From: Penelope pileata
Taxonomy: Eukaryota > Chordata > Aves > Galliformes > Cracidae
DNA: 64,000 nt
Direction: 5' to 3'
Assembly: GCA_013396635.1 (NCBI GenBank)
Contig: WBMW01004121.1
Location: 249,967-313,966, forward strand
Shown here: positions 49,301 through 61,609 of the stretch, piece by piece
Layout of the letters: the number at the start of each line of letters is the position of its first letter
Numbering within the stretch: the stretch's first letter is position 1
Made by a program: the position numbers and the translations under genes
The notes under the pieces: model-generated
What the model saw: only the letters and a program-made list of their open reading frames with translations
The model's database searches: none
Told to the model about the DNA's origin: nothing

Positions 49301-52300
49301 TTTTAAAACTGAAGAAATGTCCAAGTTAAACAAAACTCTAAAGAACTCCCTATTAAATGAAGTTGTTGTGAAGGAATCTCTTACTGTTCACTTGGAGAAT
49401 GTACTACAATTGTATTTGGCAGCTTAGTTGATGGGTCCAGCAATTTTAAAAGAAAGAACAATGTACATATATTTATTTTATTAAGTGTAGGAAAGCCTTC
49501 TGTTAAATTACAGAAATGATTCATTGTAGATCAGGCTTGCAATACTTGCTTTTACTGGAAACATATTTATGTGCATGTTCTGAATGTATTTGGATTACAG
49601 AGGAAAAAAATAACAACACAGGAAACTTCTACTGTTCTGTAAGCCTCTAAATCTCTTCTAAACCAAAGTGTTTTTAAGGGATCACCGCTAACTATCAGAT
49701 TTTAGGTACAAAACATTGTAGATGTTGAATAATTAATCAAGAGAAAGTCACCACTGAAGGAAGCATGCAGTTTCACTCTGTGGATACAATGTTTGATACT
49801 GGAATAGAAAGACAGGCTGAGACCAGAGACCAGATTTATCACAGAATCACAGAGTCAATTCTATTCTGGGTCTGTTGTATCCACAGAGTGAAACTGCATG
49901 CTTCCTTCAGTGGTGACTTTCTCTTGATTAATTATTCAACATCTACAATGTTTTGTACCTAAAATCTGATAGTTAGCGGTGATCCCTTAAAAACGCTTCC
50001 CTGAAACAGCTGCTAACTTTCACACCAGAAAAATAATGGCATCTTGTGGAAAGGAATCATTGTTGCAAATTTCTTTTCAAATAATGGACTAGTTTCCCAG
50101 TATCATACAAGTTTCAAATTTAGCAATCGAGGTTTGGTTGCTCAGTCATGAGGGGTAGTCATTTCTCATAAAATACCTCATGATAAAAAAAATAATAAAA
50201 ACCTGAGCGCTGTCAGGTTTTGAGATAGCACATTTCTCTCTTTCTCAGAGAGCAGCTGTGCTGTGCTCACGTGTCCTCACGTTGTTTTGCTGTGCTGCTC
50301 TTCCTTCACAGGATGTACGAGCTGCCCCTCAGTGGCGGTACTCCCTGCGAGACAGGCGTTGAGGTTGACCCATCCGTATCGAGAAGAGGTGTGGTTTCCC
50401 CTGAACTGAACGGGATACGATGTGTTACGCCTGTTTTACAGCCTGCTGAGCTCAGCCAGGGCCCTTCTTAGCCTGCCCTCACCACAGCCTGGTGCTGTTT
50501 GGTGTGCTCGTTTCAGGAGGGAGAGCTGGTTGTCAGCTGGATTTACAGCCATCTGTCAGTGCTAATGTTTCTGTCCCTTCCATTATCTGCAGGTTGAGGA
50601 TTGTATTTTGACAGATGTTTTCAGTTACTTCTTTAGTTGCACTGAACATGTGGAGGCTGGGGGGTGATGCTACAAGACTCAGCAGTGATGTTGGTCTCAA
50701 GAGCTCCCAAGCCTCTCTGCTGCTGCCCCTGGCACGATAAGGGATCGGCATTACAGGTGATGCTGTGAACTACAGCAGGGAACTGAGCCAGATGGAAAGA
50801 GCTCACCAAAAAAAGAGAACCAGCTTGCCTGAAGGGGTGACAGTTGCAGAACGGAGTTTGAGCAAGCAAATGGAGGGGGACTCCTTAGTCCCTTGTAGCC
50901 AAAGTTAGGCCAAATATTGATACAGCAGAAAATACATGGGGAAAAAAAATCAGGCATTCTATTCCTCCTGATTTTTAGACCATCTTTAAACCATTGCAGT
51001 CCCAGAAAAAACATATCTTAACGAATGTAAATATCCATTCTTGTAATATAGTTCTTAACGTTCTTTCAAAATGGCTGATTTCATTCTGTGTGTTTATCTC
51101 TTAAGCAGGCAGTGGTGTTCTCCATCAGCTTCTATCACTCAAGAAGCAGCCTTTCCTTGTAGTGAAACTGAGGGCGTTAAGCACGCAGTCAAAAGACATC
51201 CTGAGGTAAGTGTGTGCATGTGCTGCTGTGAAATGAAAACATAATGCAGCCTAGAATGATCCCAGAGATCTAGGGTGTCTTCCCTGGAACGCTGGCTATT
51301 GAAAAATCTGAGGGTTGTGTCACCTGCATGTTACATTTGATCCGTGAGGCTTTAGACCTGTGCTGTGGAAAACAAGCCAAAAGCTTTGAGTTGGTTAAGA
51401 CTGAAGACTGCAACAGCATGAGCCCGGTTGTTCCAGCTGTATCGATGTGTGCCCTCAAAAGTTGTTTGCTTCATTTCCATGATCATTTCCATCTCTGTGA
51501 GCCTGCCATTCTTCTTAAGGTTTGGAGAACAGTGCTTTGCAGGAACCGTTTCGAATACAAATCTCAATTGCACGTTCTTTATTTTCCCCATAGTTTGCTA
51601 CCAGAAACGCTGATTGGCAGCATGTGCTACATCCACCTCTTGATCTTTTACCGACAAATACTTGGTGATGCCCTCCTGAAAGACAGGATAAACATGCAAA
51701 GTGCAGGTAAGAATCGTGCTGCTTTGCAGAAGAACTCAGTAGTGGAGAGTGTTTAAGATCGGGTTCCCAAGGAGAAGCAGTCACTCCAGAGTTTTCCTTT
51801 TGTAAGATTAAACAAGGCTCTGCAGGAGGAACTCTCGCTGATCCAGGCTGCTCTTAGGATTTTATTTCCTGATAGCGCTGGGGTTTGCCAACTGGCTTCC
51901 ACTGTCAGAAGTCACGCTCCCTCTGCAGAAGATCTCAGTGTTTAAACTTTCCATCTGCAGGTGCTGTGGGAACAAACTGAAAGCTGTTGTCCCTGTTAAT
52001 AAAAGAAAACAGCCTCTTGCTGTGAATGCGACCACGGGGTGTGTTTGCACTTCCAACTAGAGATATTTCAACTCGCATCTCACGCGTTGCCTCGTTTGGC
52101 GTCAGTTCAAGCAGCAGGATGCAGAAACCACGAGCGCAGTTTTGTTTTCTGTCAAGTATGAAAGAGGTGTCTTCAGTGAAGCTTACCCAAAAAAAAGGCC
52201 ACGTAGACAGGCAAAGGGTTTTATTTCTAAATAAGTAACAAATAAAGATGAAGGGATCTTTTGGAAGAGAAACGTTTCCTTTGCACCACCCCACCCGTGC

Positions 52301-55300
52301 AGTGAGAGGTGAGACATGCTCACCGATTTGCTCATCCATTTCCAGTGAATGCGTGTTCTCCTGTGTTATAGGAAAGATTAAGCTGATGTGTCTGTCACTG
52401 GGGTGAAATCATCCTCTTTTTATTCTTTTTATTGGTTTAATTATTCACTTCCTGGCCAATGCAGTGGAGGGAGGTAGAAGTGGAAGAGCTCTGCTTTTAG
52501 ATCTCTAAAGATCTCGTCATGGCTAGTGGAGATCCACCATACTTGCTTGATTTGAGCTTTACAACATAGGACAATAAATCAGGCTGATGCCCTCCCCTGG
52601 CGTTAGATTGCTTCCATTTGGATTCAGTCTTGATTTGAAATGTTTTAAAGGCTTTATTCCAACATTTCAGAAGTTGTTCTGGTAGAAATTTTCTACCTTT
52701 TTTCTGTTGCTACAAATGAAAATGGATGCTCCTACTTAAAAGTCAACTAATACTTTTAAAATAGACGACTTGAAATGCCTGCTCTGCTCTGAAAAAGCAG
52801 CTGTTATGCATTTATGTGAAAATCACATACAACACGAGCCAGATCAAGGCAGAATGAAAGTTTGTTTATTCACAACATCCAAACCAGGTGTCACAATTTC
52901 AGATGTTTATAAAAAAGACAGGTGCAGCGATGAGGAAAACACACCCTAATCTACCCTTGGGTTAAATTAGTAAGGTCTCTCACTTGCTGGCTTCTCCTAA
53001 TAATTGGTTTGTTTGGGCTTTTTTTTGTGCATCTGTTCTCTCCCTGGCTGTGTCTCAGCCTTTAGAGGCTGCTGTAGAAAGCTCTTGTCAGAGAGCCCTT
53101 CTGCCTTTGCTGCTCTGGAGCACTGTTACAGTTTATTTGCCCTTTGAAGGGTTTGGGGAGGTGGCTGTTTCTAGGCAGAGCTGCTCTTCTGCCTTGAAGA
53201 CCATCCTGTTTCTTCCTTTGCCCCGAATGTGTTTGTTTTCTGTTTCAGAATTAATCTGCAATCCTATTTTAGCAACCTTTCCTCACATCATGGATCAGCC
53301 AGACCTGATGGACGCGCTGCGGGTATGTTTTCTGCGTAGTGGTCAGTTGTGTCTGGCGTGTCAGCATTTCCAGGTGCTTTACAAAATCTGAGCTTTTTCA
53401 TTTATCCTGTAAAAAGATGAATGGAAAAGCCAAGCCGCAGAAAAGTTGCAATTACTTCAGGTACACGCAGATCTTTTATGCCCTTCAAAAGCAAGAGAAC
53501 ACTTGAGCACATCCAGAAGTAAACACTCATAGAGTGGTCAGTCTGAGCACTGCCAGCCACGTCGCTCTGCTTCAGCCAGAGGGTGCACGTGTGGGTCAGC
53601 TGTCTGAATGCTCCTCCAGCTTTTAGGAGGGTGCTGCCTTCAGGACAGGTAGGAGCTGACCTCGCTTCTGCCTGGTGGTTGCAGAGCAGAGCTCGCTGTA
53701 TTTACAGAGCAGTCTCCTGCAGGTGTTGTACCAGACAACAGCAGCTGATTTATTTCTGCCTGAAGGATGCTGCTGCCAAAACTTGTCAGCCTGTTGGGTT
53801 CCACTGTGTTTTCCCATCCTTGTAGGGCAGAAGTCGACCTTGGTTGTGATCTATTTATTTATTTTTTTTGGTAAAGTTGATCCCCTTGGTTTCACTTACA
53901 TGGCTCTGATAATTGCAAATCTCTACATCTGTAGAATGTAGTGGAATGGCTGTTTGCTTAAATCAAACTGGCACCAGGGAGGAGTGGGGAATACAAGGAA
54001 AGCAGGGCTGCTACAGGGGCTTAAATTACTGTTACGCAGCAGTGAGAGATTTTTGCAGGTAAAAATGGAACTTCTCCAGATTTCCACAATCTCTGTCTGA
54101 TCTCCCCTTGTGTATTTTATATTCCATTTCAGAGTGCTTGGGCAGAAAGAGAAAGAACTTTGAAGCGATCAGAAAAGGTAACAAATTACCATTTTTTTCT
54201 TTTTCAACATTTGAGTGGTGAAAGCCTTCCACTGGTACAAAAGGGGCTGGGTCTGTCCACAACACGATCTTTCCTCCTCCAGCCTCTGAGCTCCAGCCTG
54301 CCCTGAGGAAGGCCCTGAATTCTGCAATCTCCCTGTGTCAAATGCTTGTGGTCTCCCACTCTGACCTGCAGGGAGCTGCAGACAAACTGAACTGGCCACG
54401 TCATCGGGCTCACCTTTGGCTTGGCTTGTCTCCTATCCTCTGCACAGAGATAACTGGAAGATAGATCTATATCTCACATATATGCTACAGAGAACTGAAT
54501 GGGAAAGAATGGGTGTTGATGCAAGGCTCTTCGCTCCTTGGGAGCAGCGTTCATTGCGTGTGCTACTGAACAGATGCGCAGAGATCTCCCTGTTTATACA
54601 AACAAAACGCCACTGAATCAGAGCAGATTTTTCAAGGCCATTCATCCAGAATGTAAGCTGATCTGCTCAGAGAATTAGTAACTCCTCGGTATCCCAGAAC
54701 CATCCAGTTTTACCTGATTTCTCTTGTGCCACTCCCACGGCAGGATTGCTGCCTGGCACGACAGCTAGTTCTTGCTCCTTCGTGCGTGCTTTTATGACAC
54801 TCAGCTGCTAAATCTTCTGCTGTGAACTGTTCCAATGCCAGTCACATTGCTGGCGTTGCTGGCAGGGCTGCAGTGGCCAGCAGGAGGTATTGCTCCCTGT
54901 TTTGTCTTTCTGGCATGGAAGGCTGTTTTCTAGTGTGTCTGGAAAACGAGGCATACAAATCTTGTCTGTTTGAAGGGGTCAAGATCTTTTAGTGCTCAAT
55001 AACTGGCCGGGCTGATTCCTAGTCTCTGGGTTTTGCAAACATGGGAGGGGGTAATTCTCTCCACCACATATTTCTCTCAAAATATGAAATAACAGCACTT
55101 ACAGAGTGGCCCTACCTCCTGCTAGGTGCCACGTGCTGGGAGGAGCAAGGGGCTGCTGCAGCCTCTGCAGAGGGCACTGGAGACACAGGTGAGGTTTGGG
55201 CCTGCAGGATGGGGAAGACGCGTGTGCTCCCCCAGGGCAAGAGCAAATGGCCTGAATGCGTGCATGCAAGGGGAAAAGTCTTCATCCACTGATGACTTTT

Positions 55301-56522
55301 AGGAGGAAATATGAGCACCCCACAAGGTGACCGCTGTGTGGTACCGTTGGCAGTACAAGACGCTGCGTGCAAAGCAGTGAAAAAGTGCAAAGATCTAGTT
55401 TTGCAAAGGCTTGAACCAAAATAATTCTGCAGTCAGGAAGGTTTATGGTGTTTCATGTATCAGAGGTCTCAGGGTTTCCACTGCCTCCAACAAAATGACT
55501 TTTATTTCTAATGTATGTGACTACAAACACAACCAGGGAGAGATGAGGGAGCTGGCAAGACTCCATGAGTTAATACTAAAATATTAAGTGCTAACACATT
55601 AATGAAAGAGAAGAAAACAGTGTTCGCTCCTTATTTTCTATTTAGACCTTCCAGTGTGGTGTTTCCTCTATTGACCCGACCTAAATTAAACATCTTTACA
55701 AGGGACTATGAAGGATGAAGGCAGGGCCAAGAGAAAGCCTGATGGTGCAGACTGCTTCAGCGCAGGCAGGTCACCAGGGTGGTGGGAGAGGAGGATTGTA
55801 CTAGGTTGAAATTCCTGTAAGTGAAAAACTCTGGCATCAGCCTACACAGTAATGCTGCCTCTGGCAGACTGCGGTGAGATTTTTATCTGAAAATCAGGCG
55901 TGGGGATGGCGAGGGGGACTTTAGTGCACTGTGAAGCTTAGGATGCGTTTGGGTGGCTCGTTCAGAAGTGCAGCGTCTCTCTGGAGAACCCCCCGGCTGT
56001 GAAAGGCACCGTGATGGCCAGATCAGCATCTCAAGTTTCCTCCTCAGCAGATGTGGTGGCACCTGCAGGGTTGGCTGGGAAGCTGATGTGTGCATCTGTA
56101 GCTTATGCAGCACAGTTCTGAACTGGGGGCTGACTGAAGGTGTTTCATTGTTCCTGCGTAGAACACTTCTTCAGAAGGACTTGACAACACTGCATATACT
56201 TGCACGGAAATGTTTTCAGATGTAACACTCTTCTTCTTTGCAGAGAGATCGAGAATTCCTGAAGTCCCTGTTCGTCCTGGTGTACCACGACTCTGTCTTC
56301 CCTCTCCTCCACTCCACTCTGCTCCCCAGCTACAAGTGGGCCGAGGAGGAGTCGGAAGCCTCTCGCTGGAGGGTGATTGCTGACTTCCTGAGAAGGAGCC
56401 GGGAGAACGACGGTGCCCTTCAGTCTCTGCTGTCCTCAGAAAACACTCACAAAGCCTTTGACATCGCAGAGCTGGCCTACGATTTCTTAGGAGAAACGGG
56501 GAAAAACAATCCCATAGCATGA
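40317..56522 (+). CDS. NPHP1: Nephrocystin-1 (first coding exon missing)
   Basis: Adaptor of cell junctions and the ciliary transition zone; loss in people causes juvenile nephronophthisis. Exons: 40317-40377, 40801-40937, 41360-41570, 41866-41967, 42682-42773, 43237-43279, 43662-43746, 44308-44402, 45119-45247, 46599-46673, 47308-47418, 48955-49037, 50312-50388, 51109-51205, 51594-51706, 53249-53322, 54133-54177, 56244-56522. After completing the first split codon they give 635 codons and a stop, all in phase. Seen in order: end of the N-terminal coiled coil (PVGNYNQRKEEEEKLLLKL), a long acidic tract, an SH3 domain, a second acidic tract (QVEVVDETADGAEIKK), then the nephrocystin homology domain, including CKMIPLPAVSIQVLSRH and LIFYRQILGDALLKDR, ending YDFLGETGKNNPIA. 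One optional human exon (about 54 aa after the SH3 region) has no counterpart. The first exon should lie in the gap at 39496. Confidence 0.96.
40975..41020 (-). mobile_element. Short CR1 3'-tip fragment
   Basis: TAGAATCACATCATGCGTGG then AAGGGACCCTCAAAAT resembles the minus-oriented tip of a CR1 3' end. It is only about 45 bp and diverged. Confidence 0.4.
41360..41967 (+). other. NPHP1: NPHP1 acidic tract and SH3 domain exons
   Basis: The exon 41360-41570 opens with a run of about 45 residues that is mostly Glu and Asp, then enters the SH3 fold at ECIAVGSFNAQQEGDLTF. The exon 41866-41967 completes it with KGEVLLIHDKKADGWWVAE and GLVPRTYLA. The ALYDY-like entry, the WW pair of the ligand groove and the P of VPRTYL are all present, so a functional proline-motif binding SH3 is expected. 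The split between the two exons falls inside the SH3 domain. Confidence 0.92.
45280..46080. other. Unclassified stretch in NPHP1 intron, possible old repeat
   Basis: The intron after exon 45119-45247 holds about 0.8 kb unlike its flanks: C/T-rich on the plus strand with repeated ATGTTCTCCCTTG-like and CACACGC pieces. It abuts a CR1 copy on its right. It could be an LTR or other repeat, but I see no definite LTR ends, primer site or coding remnant. Confidence 0.25.
46085..46275 (+). mobile_element. CR1 LINE 3'-end fragment
   Basis: A textbook CR1 3' end in plus orientation: CTGCCCAGAGAGCTGTGG, CCCCATCCCTGGAGGTGCCC, CAGCCCATGGCAGGGGTTGG, AAGGTCCCTTCCAACCCAAG, and a terminal TTCTATGATTCTG. It lies in an NPHP1 intron, in the same sense as the gene. 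Confidence 0.9.
48684..48806 (-). mobile_element. CR1 LINE 3'-end fragment
   Basis: Minus-oriented CR1: CATAGAATGGTTCAGGTTGG, then AAGGGACCTTAGAGATCATC and CCCCTGCCATGGGCAGGGAC. It is about 120 bp, truncated, in the NPHP1 intron before exon 48955-49037. Confidence 0.88.
49666..49998. repeat. Near-perfect long inverted repeat (2 x 124 bp, 85-nt spacer)
   Basis: The left arm 49666-49789 and right arm 49875-49998 are reverse complements at 123 of 124 positions by eye, the one mismatch pairing 49669 with 49995. The spacer is 49790-49874. The arms match no family I recognise and I see no flanking target duplication. It lies in the NPHP1 intron between exons 48955-49037 and 50312-50388, so the transcript would fold into a very long hairpin. 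Confidence 0.93.
51707..53248 (+). other. NPHP1 intron, no other feature seen
   Basis: About 1.5 kb between the exons reading LLPETLIG and ELICNPIL. I see no exon, RNA gene or recognisable repeat. Confidence 0.55.
54178..56243 (+). other. Last NPHP1 intron, no other feature seen
   Basis: About 2.1 kb before the terminal exon. Only short open frames without splice support occur. No recognisable repeat family was seen. Confidence 0.55.
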
Positions 56523-58361
56523 ATGGGTTATGGGGGAACGACAGGGATGAATTCTCACCAAAGAGAAATTGTGTACTATCTGAATTGCGAGAAATATTTT
56601 CACACATTTAAAAATAACATTTTGAGAGAGACTGGCATTGTTCTATTGGTTCCACTCAAAGCAATTAAATGTTACCTTTTCCCCTTTGCAGCGTCAGACG
56701 AGGCTGTGGCTGTGTTGGTACAGGAACCTCCTGTAGCCATGGCTGTTCTGCGCCAAAGCAGAGCAAATGCTGAGGCAGCGCTTTTCACACAGCTTCCAAT
56801 CAATTTCCAATTCTGTTTTGATCAGGACAAACAAGAGACTGTTCCAGCGCCCAAGTGGGCAGCTAACAGGCAAAGCAAACAGCAACGATCTTTGAGAATG
56901 CTGCGGAACAAGGTCAGGAAAAAAACCACCGCCTGTCCCATCAGCAGGCTGCTCTTTATTTCCACTTGTTTCACTGTTTTCCGTTCCCACTCAGGAAAAG
57001 GTTGGGTCATTCACAGGAATGTGTGCTTGACCCCACCTAGGACAAACAGAAGGTGGTGGGGATTCGGGGAACGCTGCAGTTCCCCCGCGTGTGGGTACGC
57101 TATGGGTTAGCCCACTTCGTGCTGGCTTTTGGGCCGCAGGGCGTTCCTCCTATGGGCCAGGATGTTGAAGGCTTCTTTTCCCTGAGCACCGCGTGACCAC
57201 AGGCCTTACGCACTGCTCCCTTCTGGTAGGAAGTTACTCATCTGATTTCTCTTTTGTGCTTGAGTATCCGGATGTCTGCATGCTTTGGCCGTGGGGATGG
57301 GCACATTTCCACAGTCAGGAGGTGGGCAGTGACCAAGCCACGCGTGGATTTAAGTCCAAACTGTTCTGAAATGTTCTAAAACAAGGTCTTTCAGAGATCA
57401 CAGCACTGTGGAGCCCAAGGCTCAGCCTTCACTGACAGCTTTTGTAAACTGGAGCCTTCGGAAGTCCTGCAGAGCACGTTCTCCTGGCCTAGGATGGGCT
57501 CAGATGGTGTTTCTCACTGTGGATTTGATTTTATTCTGTATTGTTCAGGAGCCTGGAAGCTGAATTCCTAGAGCATAATGTGACTCTTCTGAGAGAGAGA
57601 GATGATATCTCAGTGGGACACCATCCTCCTCTTGCTGCAGAGCTCTGAGTTAGCGGGGTCGTTCTGTCCACTCCAGGACGTGAGGCAGAGATGCCACCTT
57701 TGTTTCATTATTCCTCCAGTTATTTCCTAGGCTTCTTGAGTGGGTGAGGTGTGTTCACTGAATCCACAGTGCAGCGACCAGGAGGTGGAAATCCAGGCTG
57801 TCCTGGTGGATGGCCTTCTGCCCCTTCTGAGTACTTGAGAGCACACACAATCTCCCATCCTTTACAGGCGCACAGAGCTCCCTGCAGAAAATGTTTGCCA
57901 AGGCCAGGGCAGGCTGTGAGTGTTGGAGGGCTGGACGTGTCCGGTGGGTGTGGGGGGTTCTACGTGAGCAAGCAACAGAAACCTGAGCAGAAAGGGGAGG
58001 AGGCAAGGAGAGTGGAAATGAAAATATTTCACACTTGAAAGAAAGCCAAGAATAAAACAGGATTGCAGGAAACGTTTCTGTACGAGCACGGTGGGGGTTC
58101 TTTTTTGTTTCTCGTTAAACTGACCGTGTGCTGCTGCCGGTGGCAGTGCTGGCAGGCCTGGGAGCTCGTCCCCGTGTCGGCAGCAGGGTGTGTTAGGAGG
58201 CACGGGGGGGGGTTGCTGAGGATTCCTTTGGCTGGAGGAAGCAGCGTGGTGCCAGCCTGGGCTGGTCCCTGCGGTGACGTCCCACGGGTGTGTCGGTTAA
58301 AGCCCGCAGGGAGCGGCGCGGCGCTGACACATGCGAGCCCGGCGGCCCCAGCTGAGGAGCG
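56523..58361. other. NPHP1 3' UTR, intergenic sequence and MALL 5' region
   Basis: An ATTAAA at 56664-56669 is a possible NPHP1 polyadenylation signal, about 140 nt past the stop. The rest shows no gene. From about 58130 the sequence becomes GC-rich up to the MALL start codon, consistent with a TATA-less promoter and 5' UTR. Confidence 0.45.
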
Positions 58362-60699
58362 ATGGCATCTGCCTCCGCGGCCACCTCGCAGGCCACCCTG
58401 CCCTCTGGAGCAGCCATCTTCAGAACCGTTCCCTACGCCTTCATCCTGCCGGAGATCGTGAGTAGGCCTAGCGTCGCTGTGCTTTGACGTCCCGTAGCGG
58501 CTCGAAGGAACGCCGCGGTTAAAAATCTGGGAGTAGCCCTCAAAGGACCCTGAAAATAGCCTTAATGAGAAGGGACTTTTGTTTCTTTTAGCTTGCACTG
58601 AACACGCAGAGGTGCTCTTCCTGACTAAATTGTTCTCAGGACAGCCTGAGGACCAGCTGTGTGGCGGTGCTGGAGCTGGCTGCCAGGTAGGGAAGGCTGG
58701 AGAGCACTGTGTGCCGCAGGAGCAGCCCCACTTCATGAACAGAAATTGGAAATGCCTTAAAGTTGTTTAGTTCTTTGTATTAAGACTCTGCAAGGGCTTA
58801 AGGGCCACAGGCAAATGAGCTTCTCATAAAGCGTAAAATTCCATTAAAAAATCCATAAATCTTTATGTTGCGTCTGAGTCCAGAGGGCATCCAGGGTGAC
58901 GGGCTGCAGGAGCTGCTGCTGCACTTTGACACCGGGTCTGCAGCTCGCAGCCGCCGTGCGGTGCTGCCAGCACAGCCCCTGCACACCGTGGGGAGGGGGC
59001 ACATCCACCACAGCTAGGGAGGCACAGAGCTCATCCAGACAGCCCCACGTGCCATATTCTGCGCAGTAAATACCCGAGGTGGATCTGCTCTCCGGGCTGG
59101 TACGTGGATTTAGGAGATGACTTCCTCGTGCTGCGATTTCAGGCCCAGGAGATTAATGTGCAGGCAGGGCTGGGCTGACAGCGGTGGTTCGCGTTTCCGA
59201 GATAAAAGCACACTCTTTGGGTTCTCCGCCAAAGCCCTCGGGGTGAGGTTTTTCCTTGTGTCAAACAAAGCAGCAATTCCTTCCTTTTTGTAAGAAATAT
59301 TTTGAGGTATTTCCCAAGAGGATTCAGGGAAACTTCTGCCAGCTCATGGTGCTGCTGCTGGTCCAAGGATGCCCTGCAGGGAGGCTGGGCTGCACCGCCG
59401 AGGATGAGGGCTGGTCTGAGAAGGAGGGAGATGAGGATTCAGGGAGGAGAAAGGGATTTTCCCATCTTGTGCTCACCAGAGGTGCCTGTGTTTGTCCCTG
59501 TCAGATCTGCGGGACTTGGGTCTGGATCCTCGTTGCTTCTACCTCCGTGTCCAACCCCCTGCTGCAGGGATGGGTGATGTACGTGTCCCTCACCTCCTGC
59601 CTCATCTCCCTGCTGCTCCTCATCAGTTACCTCTTCGGCTTTCACAAGAACAGCAACAACTGGAAAGTGCTGGTAAGGATGGGCTCAGAAATGGGCTGAG
59701 GTGGGCTGGCAGCAGCAGCTGGAGATGGGCTGACCAGTCTGCCTGCAGACAAGTGTCCCTTTCCTCACTGGGGACACGGCCAGGCTGTTACTGGAAATGA
59801 ATGGAGGGGTTTTGCTCTGCCATTGAACTGCACTTGGGTGGACACAGCCCTGTTTGGAGTGCAGGGTGAAGGGAAGAGCTCAGTGTGACAGAAGCTGTTC
59901 CCACCTCTGTCCCCATCAACTCCTGAGCCCATGGCAGGGCTCTGTGCTTTCTCAGCTGGAGATGGGTTCCCTTAGGTGCAAGCAGCAGGGCTGGGCATGC
60001 TGCAAAGCATGCAGGCAATGCTTGGTCCCAGCCCATCTGGGTGTGTGTCCCATCTGTACACTTCTGTGCATAGAAGGTGGACAGCAGCATCTTGTCCTCA
60101 GGGTGAATGAGAGAAAGACGAGGCTGAGCAGTTTTTGACCTGTGCTGCTCCCTTGTTTTGTAGGATAGTTTGTACCACGGTGCCACAGCCATTCTGTACA
60201 TGAGCGCCGCTGTCTTGCAAGCCAACGCGACGATCGTCTCCGAGCTCAACAACGCAGTGCTCCACTACCAGCTCAACTGTGCAGCGTCGGTGAGTCAGTC
60301 CACAGCCAGCCAGGCAGCCCAAACCAAAGCACCCGCAGTTTCTCCTGGGGAGAACCAGGAGCAAACGTTACAGCCACGGCAGGGGTACTCCAACCCAAGC
60401 ACGTCCTGCCCAGCAGGGTCAGAGCCTCAGCTCGTCTCCGTCACATCGCGCAGCCAGCACAGGCTTCTTGGGCTTCAGCGGCTCAGGAACAGCCTGGGAA
60501 ATGTGGGTGGCTTTGCCTCTTCTTTGGGGCTGGAGAGAGCTCTAGGCAGGGTGGTTTCTCCAGGTCAAGAGCGCTGCGAGACGATGGATACGCTGCAGGG
60601 ATGCTGCTGACTCCAGGTTTTGCTCTTCTCCTGCAGTTCTTTGCCTTCATCACAACCTTCCTGTACATCCTCCACGCCTTCAGCATCTACTACCAGTGA
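58362..60699 (+). CDS. MALL: MAL-like protein (MALL, BENE), 150 aa MARVEL-domain protein
   Basis: Four coding exons, 58362-58457, 59505-59672, 60164-60289 and 60637-60699, are all in phase and give 150 aa (human MALL 153). The start MASASAATSQ matches the family's short N-terminus. Four hydrophobic helices are visible: FRTVPYAFILPEI, WVWILVA, the helix in QGWVMYVSLTSCLISLLLLI, and ILYMSAAVLQ, with a fifth hydrophobic end FFAFITTFLYILHAFSIYYQ overlapping the last segment. The segments LLQGWVMYVSLTS and LYHGATAILYMSAAVLQANA point to MALL rather than MAL. The known protein is a raft-associated component of endothelial and epithelial membranes that binds caveolin-1. It follows NPHP1 on the same strand, as in mammals. 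Confidence 0.95.
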
Positions 60700-61609
60700 G
60701 CCCCGTGGAGATGGTGCCAGCTTCACCTCTGCAGGATGAGGGCGTTCCCAGCGTGAGGGCAGCAGCCGGCTTCTGAAGGCGTCCTGGCAGCTGCATTGAC
60801 CCCGGCGAGACGCCAGTTCTTTTTCACTTCATTGAAGGAGGGATTTTTGTACAGCGCTGTCGTCTCTGTGTGCTTCTGGGGATGTTTCGCGTCGGGGCCT
60901 GTGGGCTACACAAGGGGAGGTGATGCGTGGGCTCCGTCCTGCTGAACCCAGTGGGGAAGCCAGGCAGGGTCTGGCAGAGCAATCCCCCCTGGCAGCACCT
61001 CACGCTGCACCCCAGGCCCTTCCCCTGCAGCAGCAAGCGTCCCCATCCCCACCCCATCCTGCCCCAGCCACTTACCCTCTTCTGCCTTGCAGAGCCCTCT
61101 GCAAAACCCACCCAGCCCACAGGCTCCAGGCTAACAAATCAAGTGAAAGGCAAGCAGAGGGCGAGGGCAATCTCACTGTGTCAGGCCGTTTTGCTATGCT
61201 GCTATGCCCCATCTCTTCCTGCGATGCTGGCTGGGCACTGTAACATCTCCTGCTCACTGATGGGGAGAGCAGAGCGTGCTGCCACACCTCGTGCTTCTAG
61301 GAATGAAGTCAGCCCGTGCAAACGAAGAAAGTCTCAGTTTCAGTCCTCCTGCAGGCTCAAAGGTCGTAGACAGGTACCATGCTGTATGGAAATGAGTTAT
61401 TTACAAGCCACTGAGTGTAGAGGGCACCCAGTGCAAGGGGTGAAGGGAACTGTACCTTGATATGGGATGGGAGCACGCAGCGTGGCCGGCTGCTACTGCC
61501 TGCAGCAGCCTGGGCATGTTGGTGCAGCTGCTGGGAAACCACTGAGTGGGGATGCACATGGACGGGGGCTGTGAGGGGTGGGGGCAGCAAGGGACACTTC
61601 TGGCACTGC
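60700..61609 (+). other. MALL 3' flank, no other gene seen
   Basis: Presumed 3' UTR, then intergenic sequence. No clear AATAAA is visible close to the stop codon. No exon or repeat family was recognised. Confidence 0.45.

Noticed and set aside
50271..50471. Longer frame continuing past NPHP1 exon 50312-50388
   Set aside because: Homology stops at SISRR-like VSRR, where a GT donor lies, and the next exon at 51109 continues in phase, so the remaining frame is intron.
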